Source: RH-AL1 sp965277355 (GTDB lineage Bacteria > Pseudomonadota > Alphaproteobacteria > Rhizobiales > Beijerinckiaceae). Taken from it: a stretch of DNA of 64,000 nt. The stretch is from NCBI GenBank assembly GCA_965277355.1, contig CBDICN010000002.1, positions 372,001-436,000 on the forward strand, in the 5' to 3' direction. The first letter of the stretch is position 1. The number at the start of each line of letters is the position of its first letter. The translations under genes and the position numbers were made by a program. The notes under the pieces were generated by a model. The model searched no databases. It had not been told where the DNA came from and worked only from the letters and a program-made list of their open reading frames with translations. Shown here one piece after another: positions 35,732-44,617 of the stretch.

Positions 35732-35929
35732 TCAGGCCAGAGCGAGATCCGAGGGCGTGAGCCGATCGCCGTGGCGGAGCTTGGCATTGAGGATCTCGAT
35801 GCCAACAATGTGCCCGTCCGCGTCGAAGTCGACGATCATGTCCGGCGACACCTGCTCGGAGTCTACGATTGAAGCGCAAGTGAACCGAACGAACAGCGCG
35901 TCCACCTCAGCGTCGTAAGAGGCTTTCAT
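35732..35929 (-). CDS. DUF2283 protein, putative antitoxin-like partner
   Basis: A 65-residue DUF2283 protein: KASYDAEVDALFVRF at the start, then DMIVDFDADGHIVGIEIL, the family core. It begins five bases after the DUF4258 gene. DUF2283 and DUF4258 genes are frequently paired, and the pair is suspected to act as a toxin-antitoxin system; that role is not proven. It ends before the GDSL gene. Confidence 0.85.
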   Translation of the reverse strand: MKASYDAEVDALFVRFTCASIVDSEQVSPDMIVDFDADGHIVGIEILNAKLRHGDRLTPSDLALA

Positions 35930-35934
35930 AGCGT

Positions 35935-36183
35935 TTACCTCCTGTCAAAGTGGGCGGTAATCACGTGTCTCGCGGTATCCTTGCTGACGCAAACAACCCG
36001 CAACACCCTACCCTTGTTCTGCTCGATCCTACGGAACACACGCCACCTGTCGAAGTATTGCGGATCAGGTTCCTTCAGTCCGGAAGCGCGGATTATCTTC
36101 ACAATCCACGTTATGTCGAGATCGCGCTCGGAGATTGCCAATCGAGCATGCGCCGAAAAGGTGATCTCGGAGCGCACTCGCAA
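35935..36183 (-). CDS. DUF4258 protein, putative toxin-like partner
   Basis: An 82-residue DUF4258 protein (FSAHARLAISERDLDITWIV and RVLRVVCVSKDTARHVITAH), a fold related to RelE-type mRNA interferases by context. It starts with TTG 36183, or GTG 36177 six bases later; AGGG upstream suits either. It lies only six bases after the metH stop on the same strand and may be read from the met operon. Confidence 0.8.
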   Translation of the reverse strand: MRVRSEITFSAHARLAISERDLDITWIVKIIRASGLKEPDPQYFDRWRVFRRIEQNKGRVLRVVCVSKDTARHVITAHFDRR

Positions 36184-36189
36184 ATCACC

Positions 36190-39100
36190 CTATTCCGCGG
36201 CCTCCGCCTGGCGCAGCGCGATGGGATCGTAGTTCAGGATCGGCGCCAGCCAGCGCTCGGCCTCGGCCACGTCCATCGCCTTGCGCGCCGCGTAGTCCTC
36301 GACCTGGTCGCGCTCGATCTTGGCGACGCCGAAATACGCCGCCTCCGGATGCGCGAGGTAGAGTCCGCTGACCGAGGACCCCGGCCACATCGCGTAGCTC
36401 TCGGTCAACTTGACTCCGACGCGGCGTTCCGCGTCGAGCAGCTTGAACAGCGTGACCTTCTCGGTGTGGTCGGGCTGGGAGGGATAGCCCGGCGCGGGAC
36501 GGATGCCGCGATAGGTCTCCTCGAGCAGTCGCTCGGGCGCCGCGATCGGGCCGGTCTCGTAGGCCCAGAACTCGCGCCGCACGCGCTCGTGCATGCGCTC
36601 CGCGAAGGCTTCCGCGACGCGGTCGGCGAGCGCCTTGACGAGGATCGAGGAGTAATCGTCGTTGGCGCGGGCGAAGCGCTCGGCGATCTTCTCTTCGTTG
36701 GCGCCGGCGGTGACGACGAAGGCGCCGATATAGTCCGCCTTTCCACTATTTTTCGGCGCGACGTAATCGCCGAGGGCGACGTTCGGACGGCCGTCGCGTT
36801 TCATCAACTGTTGGCGTAGCGTGAAGAAGGTCGCGAGCTCGCTCGTGCGCGAGTCCCCGGCGTAAAGCTTGACGTCGTCGCCGACCGCATTGGCCGGCCA
36901 GAATCCGATCACGCACTTGGGATCGAACCAGCGCTCCTCCACGATGCGCTTGAGCATCGCCTGCGCGTCGTCGAACAGCGCCCGGGCCGCCTCGCCGCGC
37001 TCGGGATCGTCGAGGATCGCGGGGTAGCGCCCCTTCAGCTCCCAGGTCTGGAAGAACGGCGTCCAGTCGATGTACGGCACGAGGTCGGTGATGTCGGCGT
37101 TCGTCAGCACCCGCGTGCCGGTGAAGAGCGGCTTCGGCGGATCGTAGGACGCCCAATCGATCTTCGGCGCGTTGGCGCGCGCCTTGGCGAGTGGCAGGCG
37201 CTGCTTGTCGCGCTCGCCGCGGGCATGGGTGTCCGACACTTTCTGGTATTCGGCCCGGATGGTCTCGATGTAGCCCGCGCGCGTGTCGGGCTGCAGCAGC
37301 GCCTGCACCACGCCGACCGCGCGCGACGCGTCGGTCACGTAGACCGCCTGTCCGCGCTGATAGTTAGGATGGATCTTCACCGCCGTATGCACCCGGCTCG
37401 TCGTCGCGCCACCGATCAGCAGCGGCACCGAGAAGCCCTCTCGCTCCATCTCGGCGGCGACGAAGCTCATCTCCTCGAGCGACGGCGTGATGAGGCCCGA
37501 CAGGCCGATCGCATCGACCTTCTCCTCGCGCGCCGTGTCGAGGATCTTCTTCGCCGGCACCATCACGCCGAGATCGATGATCTCGTAATTGTTGCAGGCG
37601 AGCACGACGCCGACGATGTTCTTGCCGATGTCATGAACGTCGCCCTTGACCGTCGCCATCAGGATTTTGCCGGCGCCGGAACGCTGCGAGGCGCCGGTAC
37701 GCTTCTTCTCCTCTTCCATATACGGCATCAGGTAGGCGACGGCCTTCTTCATAACACGCGCCGACTTGACGACCTGCGGCAGGAACATCTTGCCCGAGCC
37801 GAACAGGTCGCCGACGACGTTCATGCCGGCCATCAGCGGCCCCTCGATCACGTCGAGCGGACGGGAGGACGCCGCGCGCGCCTCCTCGGTGTCCTCGTCG
37901 ATGAAATCGGTGATGCCGTTGACGAGCGCGTGCTCGAGGCGCTTGGCGACGGGCTCGGCGCGCCAGGCCAGCGTCTTCTCGGCCTTCTCCGCGCCCTTGC
38001 CCTTGTAGCTCTCGGCGAGCTCGAGCAGACGTTCGGTTGCATCCGGCCGGCGATTGAGCACGACGTCTTCGCAGCCGTCGCGTAGCTCGCGGTCGATGTC
38101 CTCGTAGACGGCGAGCTGGCCGGCGTTGACGATACCCATGTCCATGCCGGCGGCGATCGCATGGTAGAGGAACACGGAGTGCATCGCCTCGCGCACGCGC
38201 TCGTTGCCGCGGAACGAGAAGGACAGGTTCGACACGCCGCCGGAGATGTGAACCAGTGGATGGCGCTGCCTGATCTCGCGGGCGGCCTCGATGAAGTCCA
38301 CCCCGTAATTGTTGTGCTCCTCGATGCCGGTCGCGACCGCGAAGATGTTGGGATCGAAGATGATGTCCTGCGGCGGGAAGCCGACGACCTCCGTGAGGAT
38401 CTTGTAGGCGCGCGAACAGATCTCGACCTTGCGCTCCTTGGTGTCGGCTTGGCCCTTCTCGTCGAAGGCCATGACCACGACAGCGGCACCGTAGCGTCGC
38501 ACGGTGCGCGCGTCGGCGATGAACTTCTCCTCGCCCTCCTTCATCGAGATCGAATTGACGACGGACTTGCCCTGCACGCATTTGAGTCCGGCCTCGATGA
38601 TCGCGAACTTGGAGCTGTCGATCATCACCGGGACGCGGGCGATGTCGGGCTCGGCGGCGATCAGGTTGAGATAGTCGACCATCGCCACCTGCGAGTCGAG
38701 CAGGCCCTCGTCCATGTTGATGTCGATGATCTGGGCGCCGTTGGCGACCTGGTCGCGAGCGACATCGAGCGCGGTCGCGAGATCGCCCTCCTTGATCAGC
38801 TTGCGGAATTTGGCCGAGCCGGTGACGTTGGTGCGCTCGCCGACGTTGACGAACCGGATGTCGGACGTGAGATTGAATGGTTCGAGACCGGACAACCGCA
38901 GCATCGGCTCGATCTCGGGCACGGCGCGCGGTGCGATGCCCTCGACCGCATTGGCGATCGCCCCGATGTGGTCGGGCGTCGTGCCGCAGCATCCGCCGAG
39001 GATATTGACGAGCCCCGCCTGCGCGAACTCCTTGACGAGACCCGCCATATAGTCCGGGCTCTCGTCGTAGAGGCCGAACTCGTTGGGAAGTCCGGCATTC

Positions 39101-39930
39101 GGGTAGGCACAAATCAGCGTGTCGGCGACGCGCGACAGTTCCGCCAGATGGGCGCGCATCTCGCGCGCGCCGAGCGCGCAGTTGAGGCCGATCGAGAACG
39201 GCTTGACGTGCTGCATCGAGTGCCAGAACGCCGTCGGCGTCTGGCCGGACAGGGTGCGACCGGACAGATCAGTGATCGTACCCGACACCATCACCGGGAG
39301 CTCGAGCCCCCGCTCGGTGAACACCGTCTCGACGCCGGCATAGGCGGCCTTGGCGTTCAGCGTGTCGAAGATCGTCTCGATGATGATGATCTCGGCGCCG
39401 CCGTCAATCAGCCCGCGCGTCGCCTCGGCATAGGCGTCGTGCAGCTCGTCGAAGGAAACCGCGCGGAAGCCCGGATTGTTGACGTCGGGCGAGATCGAGG
39501 CAGTGCGGTTGGTCGGGCCGAGCGAACCGACGACGAAACGGCGGCGGCCGTCCTCCTTGGTGGCGCGGTCGCAGGCTCGACGGCAGAGCTTCGCCGCCTC
39601 GCGGTTGAGTTCGGTGACGATCTCCTCCATGCCGTAGTCGGCCTGCGAGATCGAGGTCGAGTTGAAGGTGTTGGTGGCGACGAGATCGGCGCCGGCAATC
39701 GCGTAGGCGTAATGGATGTCCTCGATCGCCTGCGGCTGCGTCAGCACGAGGAGATCGTTGTTGCCGCGTAGGTCGCGCTGCCAGTCGGCGAAGCGCTCGC
39801 CGCGGAACTGCTCCTCGGTGAACCTGTGGTCCTGGATCATCGTGCCCATCGCGCCGTCGAGCACGAGGATTTTTTCACGCGCGGCCGCCGTCAGGGCCTT
39901 GCGGACCTCGTCACCATTCACTGGGGTCAT
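36190..39930 (-). CDS. metH: Cobalamin-dependent methionine synthase
   Basis: A 1246-residue enzyme that transfers the methyl group of 5-methyltetrahydrofolate to homocysteine through methylcobalamin. Modules in order: homocysteine domain with zinc ligands in GLNCALGA and GGCCGTTP; pterin-binding domain (FVNVGERTNVTGS, MDEGLLDS); cap and cobalamin domain with the His ligand in VKGDVHDIGKNIVGVV; and the SAM-binding reactivation domain near the C-terminus (GIRPAPGYPSQPDH). Its ATG at 39930 overlaps the metF stop. All modules are in one chain, unlike some alphaproteobacteria with split MetH. Confidence 0.96.
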   Translation of the reverse strand: MTPVNGDEVRKALTAAAREKILVLDGAMGTMIQDHRFTEEQFRGERFADWQRDLRGNNDLLVLTQPQAIEDIHYAYAIAGADLVATNTFNSTSISQADYGMEEIVTELNREAAKLCRRACDRATKEDGRRRFVVGSLGPTNRTASISPDVNNPGFRAVSFDELHDAYAEATRGLIDGGAEIIIIETIFDTLNAKAAYAGVETVFTERGLELPVMVSGTITDLSGRTLSGQTPTAFWHSMQHVKPFSIGLNCALGAREMRAHLAELSRVADTLICAYPNAGLPNEFGLYDESPDYMAGLVKEFAQAGLVNILGGCCGTTPDHIGAIANAVEGIAPRAVPEIEPMLRLSGLEPFNLTSDIRFVNVGERTNVTGSAKFRKLIKEGDLATALDVARDQVANGAQIIDINMDEGLLDSQVAMVDYLNLIAAEPDIARVPVMIDSSKFAIIEAGLKCVQGKSVVNSISMKEGEEKFIADARTVRRYGAAVVVMAFDEKGQADTKERKVEICSRAYKILTEVVGFPPQDIIFDPNIFAVATGIEEHNNYGVDFIEAAREIRQRHPLVHISGGVSNLSFSFRGNERVREAMHSVFLYHAIAAGMDMGIVNAGQLAVYEDIDRELRDGCEDVVLNRRPDATERLLELAESYKGKGAEKAEKTLAWRAEPVAKRLEHALVNGITDFIDEDTEEARAASSRPLDVIEGPLMAGMNVVGDLFGSGKMFLPQVVKSARVMKKAVAYLMPYMEEEKKRTGASQRSGAGKILMATVKGDVHDIGKNIVGVVLACNNYEIIDLGVMVPAKKILDTAREEKVDAIGLSGLITPSLEEMSFVAAEMEREGFSVPLLIGGATTSRVHTAVKIHPNYQRGQAVYVTDASRAVGVVQALLQPDTRAGYIETIRAEYQKVSDTHARGERDKQRLPLAKARANAPKIDWASYDPPKPLFTGTRVLTNADITDLVPYIDWTPFFQTWELKGRYPAILDDPERGEAARALFDDAQAMLKRIVEERWFDPKCVIGFWPANAVGDDVKLYAGDSRTSELATFFTLRQQLMKRDGRPNVALGDYVAPKNSGKADYIGAFVVTAGANEEKIAERFARANDDYSSILVKALADRVAEAFAERMHERVRREFWAYETGPIAAPERLLEETYRGIRPAPGYPSQPDHTEKVTLFKLLDAERRVGVKLTESYAMWPGSSVSGLYLAHPEAAYFGVAKIERDQVEDYAARKAMDVAEAERWLAPILNYDPIALRQAEAAE

Positions 39931-40844
39931 CAGGCGGCGGCTCTCTTTTCCTGGTATGCGGGACGCATGCCGAGCAGGTGGCAGATCGCGTAGACGAGAT
40001 CGGCACGGTTCATCGTGTAGAAGTGAAAGTTGTAGACCCCACGGTCGACGAGGTCGAGAACCTGCTCGGCCGCGACGGTCGCGGCGACGAGGCGCCGCGT
40101 CTGAGGATCGTCGTCGAGCCCCTCGAAGCGGTCGGCGAGCCAACTCGGCACCGAGGCGCCGGCGCGCTTGGCGAAGTTCGCCGTCTGCTTGAAGCTCTGC
40201 ACCGGCACGATGCCGGGCACGATCGGGATGTTGATGCCGCGGCCGCGCACCTTCTCGAGGAAGCGCATGTAGATGTCGTTGTCGAAGAAGAACTGGGTGA
40301 TCGCGCGCGTCGCGCCGGCATCGACCTTGGCCTTGAGCACGTCGATGTCGCGGTCGAGGGCGGCCGATTCCGGATGCCCCTCGGGATAGGCCGAGACCGA
40401 GATCTCGAAGTCGCCGATCTTCTTCAGTCCGGCGACGAGGTCGGTCGAGGTCTGATAGCCGTCCGGCTGCGCCTTGTAGGCGGTGCCCGGCCCCGTCTGC
40501 GGGTCGCCGCGAAGCGCCACGATGTGGCGCACGCCGGCGTTCCAATAGTCACGCGCAACCTCATCGACCTCCTCGCGGCTCGCCGCGACGCAGGTGAGGT
40601 GGGCCGCCGGGCGGATCGGCGTCTCGGCGACGAGACGCGACAGCACTGTGTGCGTGCGGTCGCGCGTTGCGCCGCCAGCCCCGTAGGTCACAGACACGAA
40701 ATGCGGGTTGAGCGGCGCCAAACGGGCGATCGAGTCCCACAGCGTCGCCTCCATCTCCGCGGTGTTCGGCGGGAAGAACTCGAAAGAGACGTTGAAGCGC
40801 GGGCGGGTGCCGCGGCTGAGGCGTGGCGTGGCGGCGGGCTGCAT
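39930..40844 (-). CDS. metF: Methylenetetrahydrofolate reductase
   Basis: A 304-residue FAD enzyme that makes 5-methyltetrahydrofolate for MetH. The family blocks are visible: VSFEFFPPNTAEMEATLW at the start with the catalytic Glu, VTYGAGGATRDRT, LTCVAASREEV, ALRGDP and AITQFFFDNDIYMRF. It overlaps metH and starts one base after the ArsR-methyltransferase gene, so all three form one operon. Confidence 0.95.
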   Translation of the reverse strand: MQPAATPRLSRGTRPRFNVSFEFFPPNTAEMEATLWDSIARLAPLNPHFVSVTYGAGGATRDRTHTVLSRLVAETPIRPAAHLTCVAASREEVDEVARDYWNAGVRHIVALRGDPQTGPGTAYKAQPDGYQTSTDLVAGLKKIGDFEISVSAYPEGHPESAALDRDIDVLKAKVDAGATRAITQFFFDNDIYMRFLEKVRGRGINIPIVPGIVPVQSFKQTANFAKRAGASVPSWLADRFEGLDDDPQTRRLVAATVAAEQVLDLVDRGVYNFHFYTMNRADLVYAICHLLGMRPAYQEKRAAA

Positions 40845-40845
40845 G

Positions 40846-41856
40846 TCAGGCGATCTCCTTCATGGAGAGGGGAACGGGGTCGGCTTGGATGCGGCGGTCG
40901 CGCCCCATCCAGAGCGAAACGGTGAGCGAGCCGGCGCCGTCCGGCGCGAGGTCGCGGGTCGAGGTCACGTCGAGGCCGGCATCCGCCATCAGGCCAACGA
41001 TCTCCTCGCGTGCGAAGCCGAGGCGGCGGTGGGCGTGGGCCTCGCGCAGGCTCTCGACATCGTGCGGCGCGAAGTCGACCACCAGCAGGCGGCCACCCGG
41101 CCGCAATGTGCGCGAGGCCTCGCGCAGCGCGCGGGACGGGTCGTCGAGGTAGTGCAGCACCTGGTGCAGCACGACGAGATCGTAGCCGTTGCGCTCGACC
41201 GGAAGAGCGAAGATGTCGCCCTGGCGCAGCTGCGCGTTGCGCAGGCCGGCGCGCTCCAGCCGCGCGCGCGCCATCCCGAGCATCTGCGGCGACTGGTCGA
41301 TGCCCAGCGCCCGACCGGCGTGCGGGGCCAGCAGCTCGAGCATGCGGCCGGTGCCGGTGCCCACATCGAGCAGGCTGGCGACGGGCGCCTCGCCAACCGC
41401 CTGCAGGACGGCGGCCTCGACCGCCTCCTCGGCGATGTGCATGGCGCGGAGCTCGTCCCAGTTGCCGGCGTGGGTCGCGAAATAGCGCGCCGCCTGCTGG
41501 GCGCGCGCGCTGCGCACCTCGTCGAGCCGTGCCTTGTCGGAGGACAGCACCGGGTCGGCGGCGGTCACAGCGCCGACGATCTGGCGGGCAAAGCGCGCGG
41601 ACGGCCCCGCCTGCGCTACAAGCAGGAACACCCAGGACCCCTCGCGGTGCCGCTCGACGAGGCCGGCCTCGACGAGCAGCTTGACGTGGCGGGAAATGCG
41701 CGGCTGCGACTGGCCCAGGATCGTTACGAGCTCGCTGACCGTCAGCTCGGCGTCGCACAGCAAGGCGAGGATGCGCAGCCGCGTCGCCTCGCCGGCCGCG
41801 GAGAGGGCGGCGAGGAGTTCATCGAAGGAGGCGCGATCGCCGCTCACGTCGTACAT
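40846..41856 (-). CDS. ArsR-family regulator fused to a SAM-methyltransferase (SahR-like)
   Basis: A 336-residue two-domain protein. Residues 10-95 are an ArsR/SmtB winged helix (ATRLRILALLCDAELTVSEL and SQPRISRHVKLLVEAGLV) with no Cys/His metal site. Residues 145-320 are a class I methyltransferase domain (SLLDVGTGTGRMLELL, LGIDQSPQML, VLHQVLHYLDDP). It sits directly ahead of metF-metH. ArsR regulators of this architecture beside met genes are proposed to sense S-adenosylhomocysteine (SahR). A perfect palindrome lies 10 bases upstream, suggesting autoregulation of the operon. Confidence 0.85.
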   Translation of the reverse strand: MYDVSGDRASFDELLAALSAAGEATRLRILALLCDAELTVSELVTILGQSQPRISRHVKLLVEAGLVERHREGSWVFLLVAQAGPSARFARQIVGAVTAADPVLSSDKARLDEVRSARAQQAARYFATHAGNWDELRAMHIAEEAVEAAVLQAVGEAPVASLLDVGTGTGRMLELLAPHAGRALGIDQSPQMLGMARARLERAGLRNAQLRQGDIFALPVERNGYDLVVLHQVLHYLDDPSRALREASRTLRPGGRLLVVDFAPHDVESLREAHAHRRLGFAREEIVGLMADAGLDVTSTRDLAPDGAGSLTVSLWMGRDRRIQADPVPLSMKEIA

Positions 41857-41866
41857 GAGATGAGAT

Positions 41867-41882
41867 ATAAAGATATCTTTAT
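41867..41882. promoter_or_regulatory. Probable operator of the ArsR-type met regulator
   Basis: ATAAAGATATCTTTAT is a perfect 16-base palindrome, 10 bases upstream of the regulator start, in a short AT-rich stretch that must contain the promoter. Palindromes of this kind are typical ArsR-family operators. Binding would block transcription of the regulator-metF-metH operon. Confidence 0.65.
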
Positions 41883-41919
41883 GTCTGTAAAGTAAAATAT
41901 GCCGGGCTCGTCTTCTTAG

Positions 41920-43251
41920 TCAGCTCGGCGGCGTACCGTTCGCCGCCAGCACCGAACCGGCAAGGTAGAGGCTGCCGGTGATGAGGATGCGCGGGGGCAC
42001 CAACCAGGAGCGGGCGCGGAGGAAGCCGAGCGCGTCCTCGACGCTCTGGCAGGCGGCGGCGGGCAGGCCGGCGGCAAGGGCGCAGGCGGCGACGTCGCGG
42101 ACCGGACGACCCGCCTGCTCGCCTTCGACCGGCACCGCGATCACCTCCTGCGCGAGCCCGGCGAAGGAGCGCAGGAAAGCCGTCGTGTCCTTAGTGGCGA
42201 GCGTGCCGCAGACGACGATCAGCGGCCGCGAGGCCTTGTCCTCGAGGTCGGCCATCGCCTGGCTCAACACCCGTCCGCCATCCTCGTTGTGGGCACCGTC
42301 GAGCCAGAGCTCGGCGCCGGGCGGCGCGGCGGCGGCAATCACGCCCTTCGACAGACACTGCAGACGTGCCGGCCATTCCGCCGTCTGTAGACCGCGCTCG
42401 ATCGCCTCCGGACCCACGCCCGGCACCACCCGCCGCAGCGTCGCGATGGCGGTCGCCGCGTTCTGCTGCTGGTGGCGACCGACGAGGCGGGGTAGCGGCA
42501 GGTCGATCAGCCCGCCCCGGTCCTCGAACAGGAAGCGGCCGTGCTCCTCCCGGATCTCGAAATCGCGACCGGGCACGACGAGAGGCGCGCCGGATCGGCG
42601 GCCTTCGCGCTCGAGCACGCCGAACGCCGCCTCCGACTGGACGCCGAGGACGGCCGGACTGCCGCGCTTGAAAATCCCGGCCTTCTCGCGCGCGATCGCC
42701 TCGATCGTGTCGCCGAGGAATTCGATATGGTCCATCGACACCGGCGTCACGACGGTGGCGAGCGGCGCGGCGACGACGTTGGTGGCATCGAAGCGGCCGC
42801 CGAGGCCGACCTCGAGCAGCAGGTAGTCGGCCGGTTCGTCTGCGAACAGCTTAAATGCCGCCACCGTCGTCATCTCGAAGAAGGTGATGGGACTGCTGTT
42901 ATTGACGCGCTCGCACGTCTCGAGCGTCGCCGCCAGCAACGGCTCGTCGACAAGGCGGCCGCCGCCTCGGCTGCCCAGCCGGATGCGCTCGCGGAAGCGG
43001 ACGAGATGCGGCGAGGTGTAGACGTGCACGGTCCGCCCGGCCGCTTCCAGCATCGCGCGCATGAAAGCGACGGTCGACCCCTTGCCGTTGGTCCCGGCGA
43101 CGTGGATCACCGGCGGCAGCTGGTCCTGCGGCCGGCCGAGCTTTTCAAGCAGCGCCTCGACACGATCGAGCGAGAGATCGATCTTCTTGGGATGCAACGC
43201 GGAGAGCCGCGCGAGGATCGCGTCGGAAGCGGTAGCGGGGCGGAGCTTCAC
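41920..43251 (-). CDS. folC: Bifunctional folylpolyglutamate/dihydrofolate synthase
   Basis: A 443-residue ATP-dependent ligase that adds glutamate to dihydropteroate and to tetrahydrofolate. HVAGTNGKGSTVAFM is the P-loop; SPHLVRFRERIR, LLEVGLGGRFDATNVV and LWLDGAHNEDGG are the other Mur-ligase-like blocks. It follows accD on the same strand after a 175-base gap filled by a palindromic repeat. Length is normal. Confidence 0.94.
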   Translation of the reverse strand: MKLRPATASDAILARLSALHPKKIDLSLDRVEALLEKLGRPQDQLPPVIHVAGTNGKGSTVAFMRAMLEAAGRTVHVYTSPHLVRFRERIRLGSRGGGRLVDEPLLAATLETCERVNNSSPITFFEMTTVAAFKLFADEPADYLLLEVGLGGRFDATNVVAAPLATVVTPVSMDHIEFLGDTIEAIAREKAGIFKRGSPAVLGVQSEAAFGVLEREGRRSGAPLVVPGRDFEIREEHGRFLFEDRGGLIDLPLPRLVGRHQQQNAATAIATLRRVVPGVGPEAIERGLQTAEWPARLQCLSKGVIAAAAPPGAELWLDGAHNEDGGRVLSQAMADLEDKASRPLIVVCGTLATKDTTAFLRSFAGLAQEVIAVPVEGEQAGRPVRDVAACALAAGLPAAACQSVEDALGFLRARSWLVPPRILITGSLYLAGSVLAANGTPPS

Positions 43252-43263
43252 GGGGCGAACTCT

Positions 43264-43413
43264 CCCTTCTCCCGCTTGCGGGAGAAGGGTGCTCCGACAT
43301 CCGTCGGGGTCGGATCAGGGGGCTTGCCGCCGAGGCGACCTGAAGAGAAGCGGCGCGACCCCTCATCCGACCCGACTTCGTCGGGCCACCTTCTCCCGCA
43401 AGCGGGAGAAGGG
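43264..43413. repeat. Palindromic intergenic repeat (CCTTCTCCCGC type)
   Basis: Two self-complementary hairpins bound the element: a 12-base stem at 43264-43289 with a TT centre, and an 11-base stem (CCTTCTCCCGC/GCGGGAGAAGG) at 43389-43412 with an AA centre. Inner arms around GTCGGATCAGGGG and CCCCTCATCCGAC are also complementary. The whole gap between accD and folC is one nested inverted repeat of the kind scattered through rhizobial-type genomes. It may double as an attenuator between the two genes. Confidence 0.75.
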
Positions 43414-43426
43414 ATGCGCGGCGCCC

Positions 43427-44305
43427 TCACGCGGCTTCCTCCTGCGCGGGCACCATCGCCGGCTTCTTCATCAGCAGTGCGCAGAGTCGCGCCAGAGTCG
43501 GCCGGATGTCCTTGCGCGGCACGACCATGTCGACCATGCCGTGCTGCTGCAGATATTCGGCGCGCTGGAAGCCGGCCGGCAGGCGCTCGCGGATGGTCTG
43601 CTCGATGACGCGGGCGCCGGCGAACCCGATCACCGCGCCGGGCTCTGCGATGTGGATGTCGCCCAGCATCGCGTAGGAGGCGGTGACGCCGCCGGTGGTC
43701 GGGTTGGTGAGCACCACAATATAGGGCAGCTTCGCCGCGCGTAGGCGCTGCACCAGCAGGGTCGTCCGCGGCATCTGCATGAGAGAAAACATGCCCTCCT
43801 GCATGCGCGCGCCGCCCGAGGCGGTGAAGATGATGAAGGGAATTCGCCGGTCTATCGCCGCCGTCATGCCGGTGATGATCGCCTCGCCCGCCGCCATGCC
43901 CAGCGAACCGCCGGCGAAGTCGAAGTTCTGCACGGCGACAACAGCCTCCGTGCCCTCGATCAGCCCGGCGGCGAGGCGGACCGCATCCGGCGAGCCGGTC
44001 TTCGCGCGATAGTCCTTGAGGCGGTCGGTGTAGCGCTTCACGTCACGGAACTTCAGCGGGTCGAGCGGGACCTCGGGGGTCGCGATGTCCTCGTAGCGGG
44101 CGGCGTCGAACAGGGTGTCGAGGCGCTGCTTGATCGGGATGCGCATGTGGAAGCCGGACCCCGGCACAACATAGAGGTTCGCCTCGAGATCCTTGTGAAA
44201 AACGAGCTCGCCCGAGTCCGGGCACTTGACCCACAGGTTCTCCGGCGTCTCCCGCCTGAGAAACGAGCGGATCTTCGGGGGAACGACGTTCGAGATCCAA
44301 TTCAT
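43427..44305 (-). CDS. accD: Acetyl-CoA carboxylase carboxyltransferase subunit beta, zinc ribbon degenerate
   Basis: A 292-residue subunit that, with AccA, moves carboxyl from carboxybiotin to acetyl-CoA in fatty-acid synthesis. The crotonase-fold core shows FAGGSLGMAAGEAI, SGGARMQEGMFSLMQM and PTTGGVTASYAMLGD. The N-terminal zinc ribbon, Cys4 in E. coli, reads WVKCPDSGELVFHKDL then NLYVVPGSGFHMRI, keeping only the first Cys, so zinc cannot be bound by the usual ligands. ATG 44305 matches the family start. The divergent DUF5397-VapD module separates it from trpA. Confidence 0.93.
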   Translation of the reverse strand: MNWISNVVPPKIRSFLRRETPENLWVKCPDSGELVFHKDLEANLYVVPGSGFHMRIPIKQRLDTLFDAARYEDIATPEVPLDPLKFRDVKRYTDRLKDYRAKTGSPDAVRLAAGLIEGTEAVVAVQNFDFAGGSLGMAAGEAIITGMTAAIDRRIPFIIFTASGGARMQEGMFSLMQMPRTTLLVQRLRAAKLPYIVVLTNPTTGGVTASYAMLGDIHIAEPGAVIGFAGARVIEQTIRERLPAGFQRAEYLQQHGMVDMVVPRKDIRPTLARLCALLMKKPAMVPAQEEAA

Positions 44306-44407
44306 GGGACGACCAGCGACTTCGAGACGGGCCGCCGGAGATGGGGGCCGATGCCGCGTTCGCTTAAACCGAATGACCGACGGGGACAAATCGTCTAGAT
44401 CTGCCAC

Positions 44408-44617
44408 ATGACAAATACGATGGACTCGCCGACTAGCCTTTCGCCGAGCAGCCTGGTCGGCGCATTCAGGCGATTTGGGCCTTACGGCCCGGTTTACGAA
44501 GTAATCGGCGACGGGAAGTCTGGGGCACCGGAAGCGCTGATGAGGATACCCGTCCTAGAGACGGGCGAGGAAACCGACTACCCACTTTCCGATATCCTTT
44601 CGGACCCCGAGGACTGA
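44408..44617 (+). CDS. DUF5397 protein, VapD partner
   Basis: A 69-residue DUF5397 protein with the family core LVGAFRRFGPYGPVYEVIG and DYPLSDILSDPED. It overlaps vapD by one base (TGATG), showing translational coupling. DUF5397 genes commonly precede VapD and are taken as the antitoxin; this is inferred from association. It is transcribed divergently from accD. Confidence 0.85.
   Translation: MTNTMDSPTSLSPSSLVGAFRRFGPYGPVYEVIGDGKSGAPEALMRIPVLETGEETDYPLSDILSDPED

Noticed and set aside
41857..41919. SAM or SAH riboswitch ahead of the met operon
   Set aside because: Only about 60 bases separate the regulator gene from folC and they are taken up by an AT-rich palindrome, leaving no room for a riboswitch fold.
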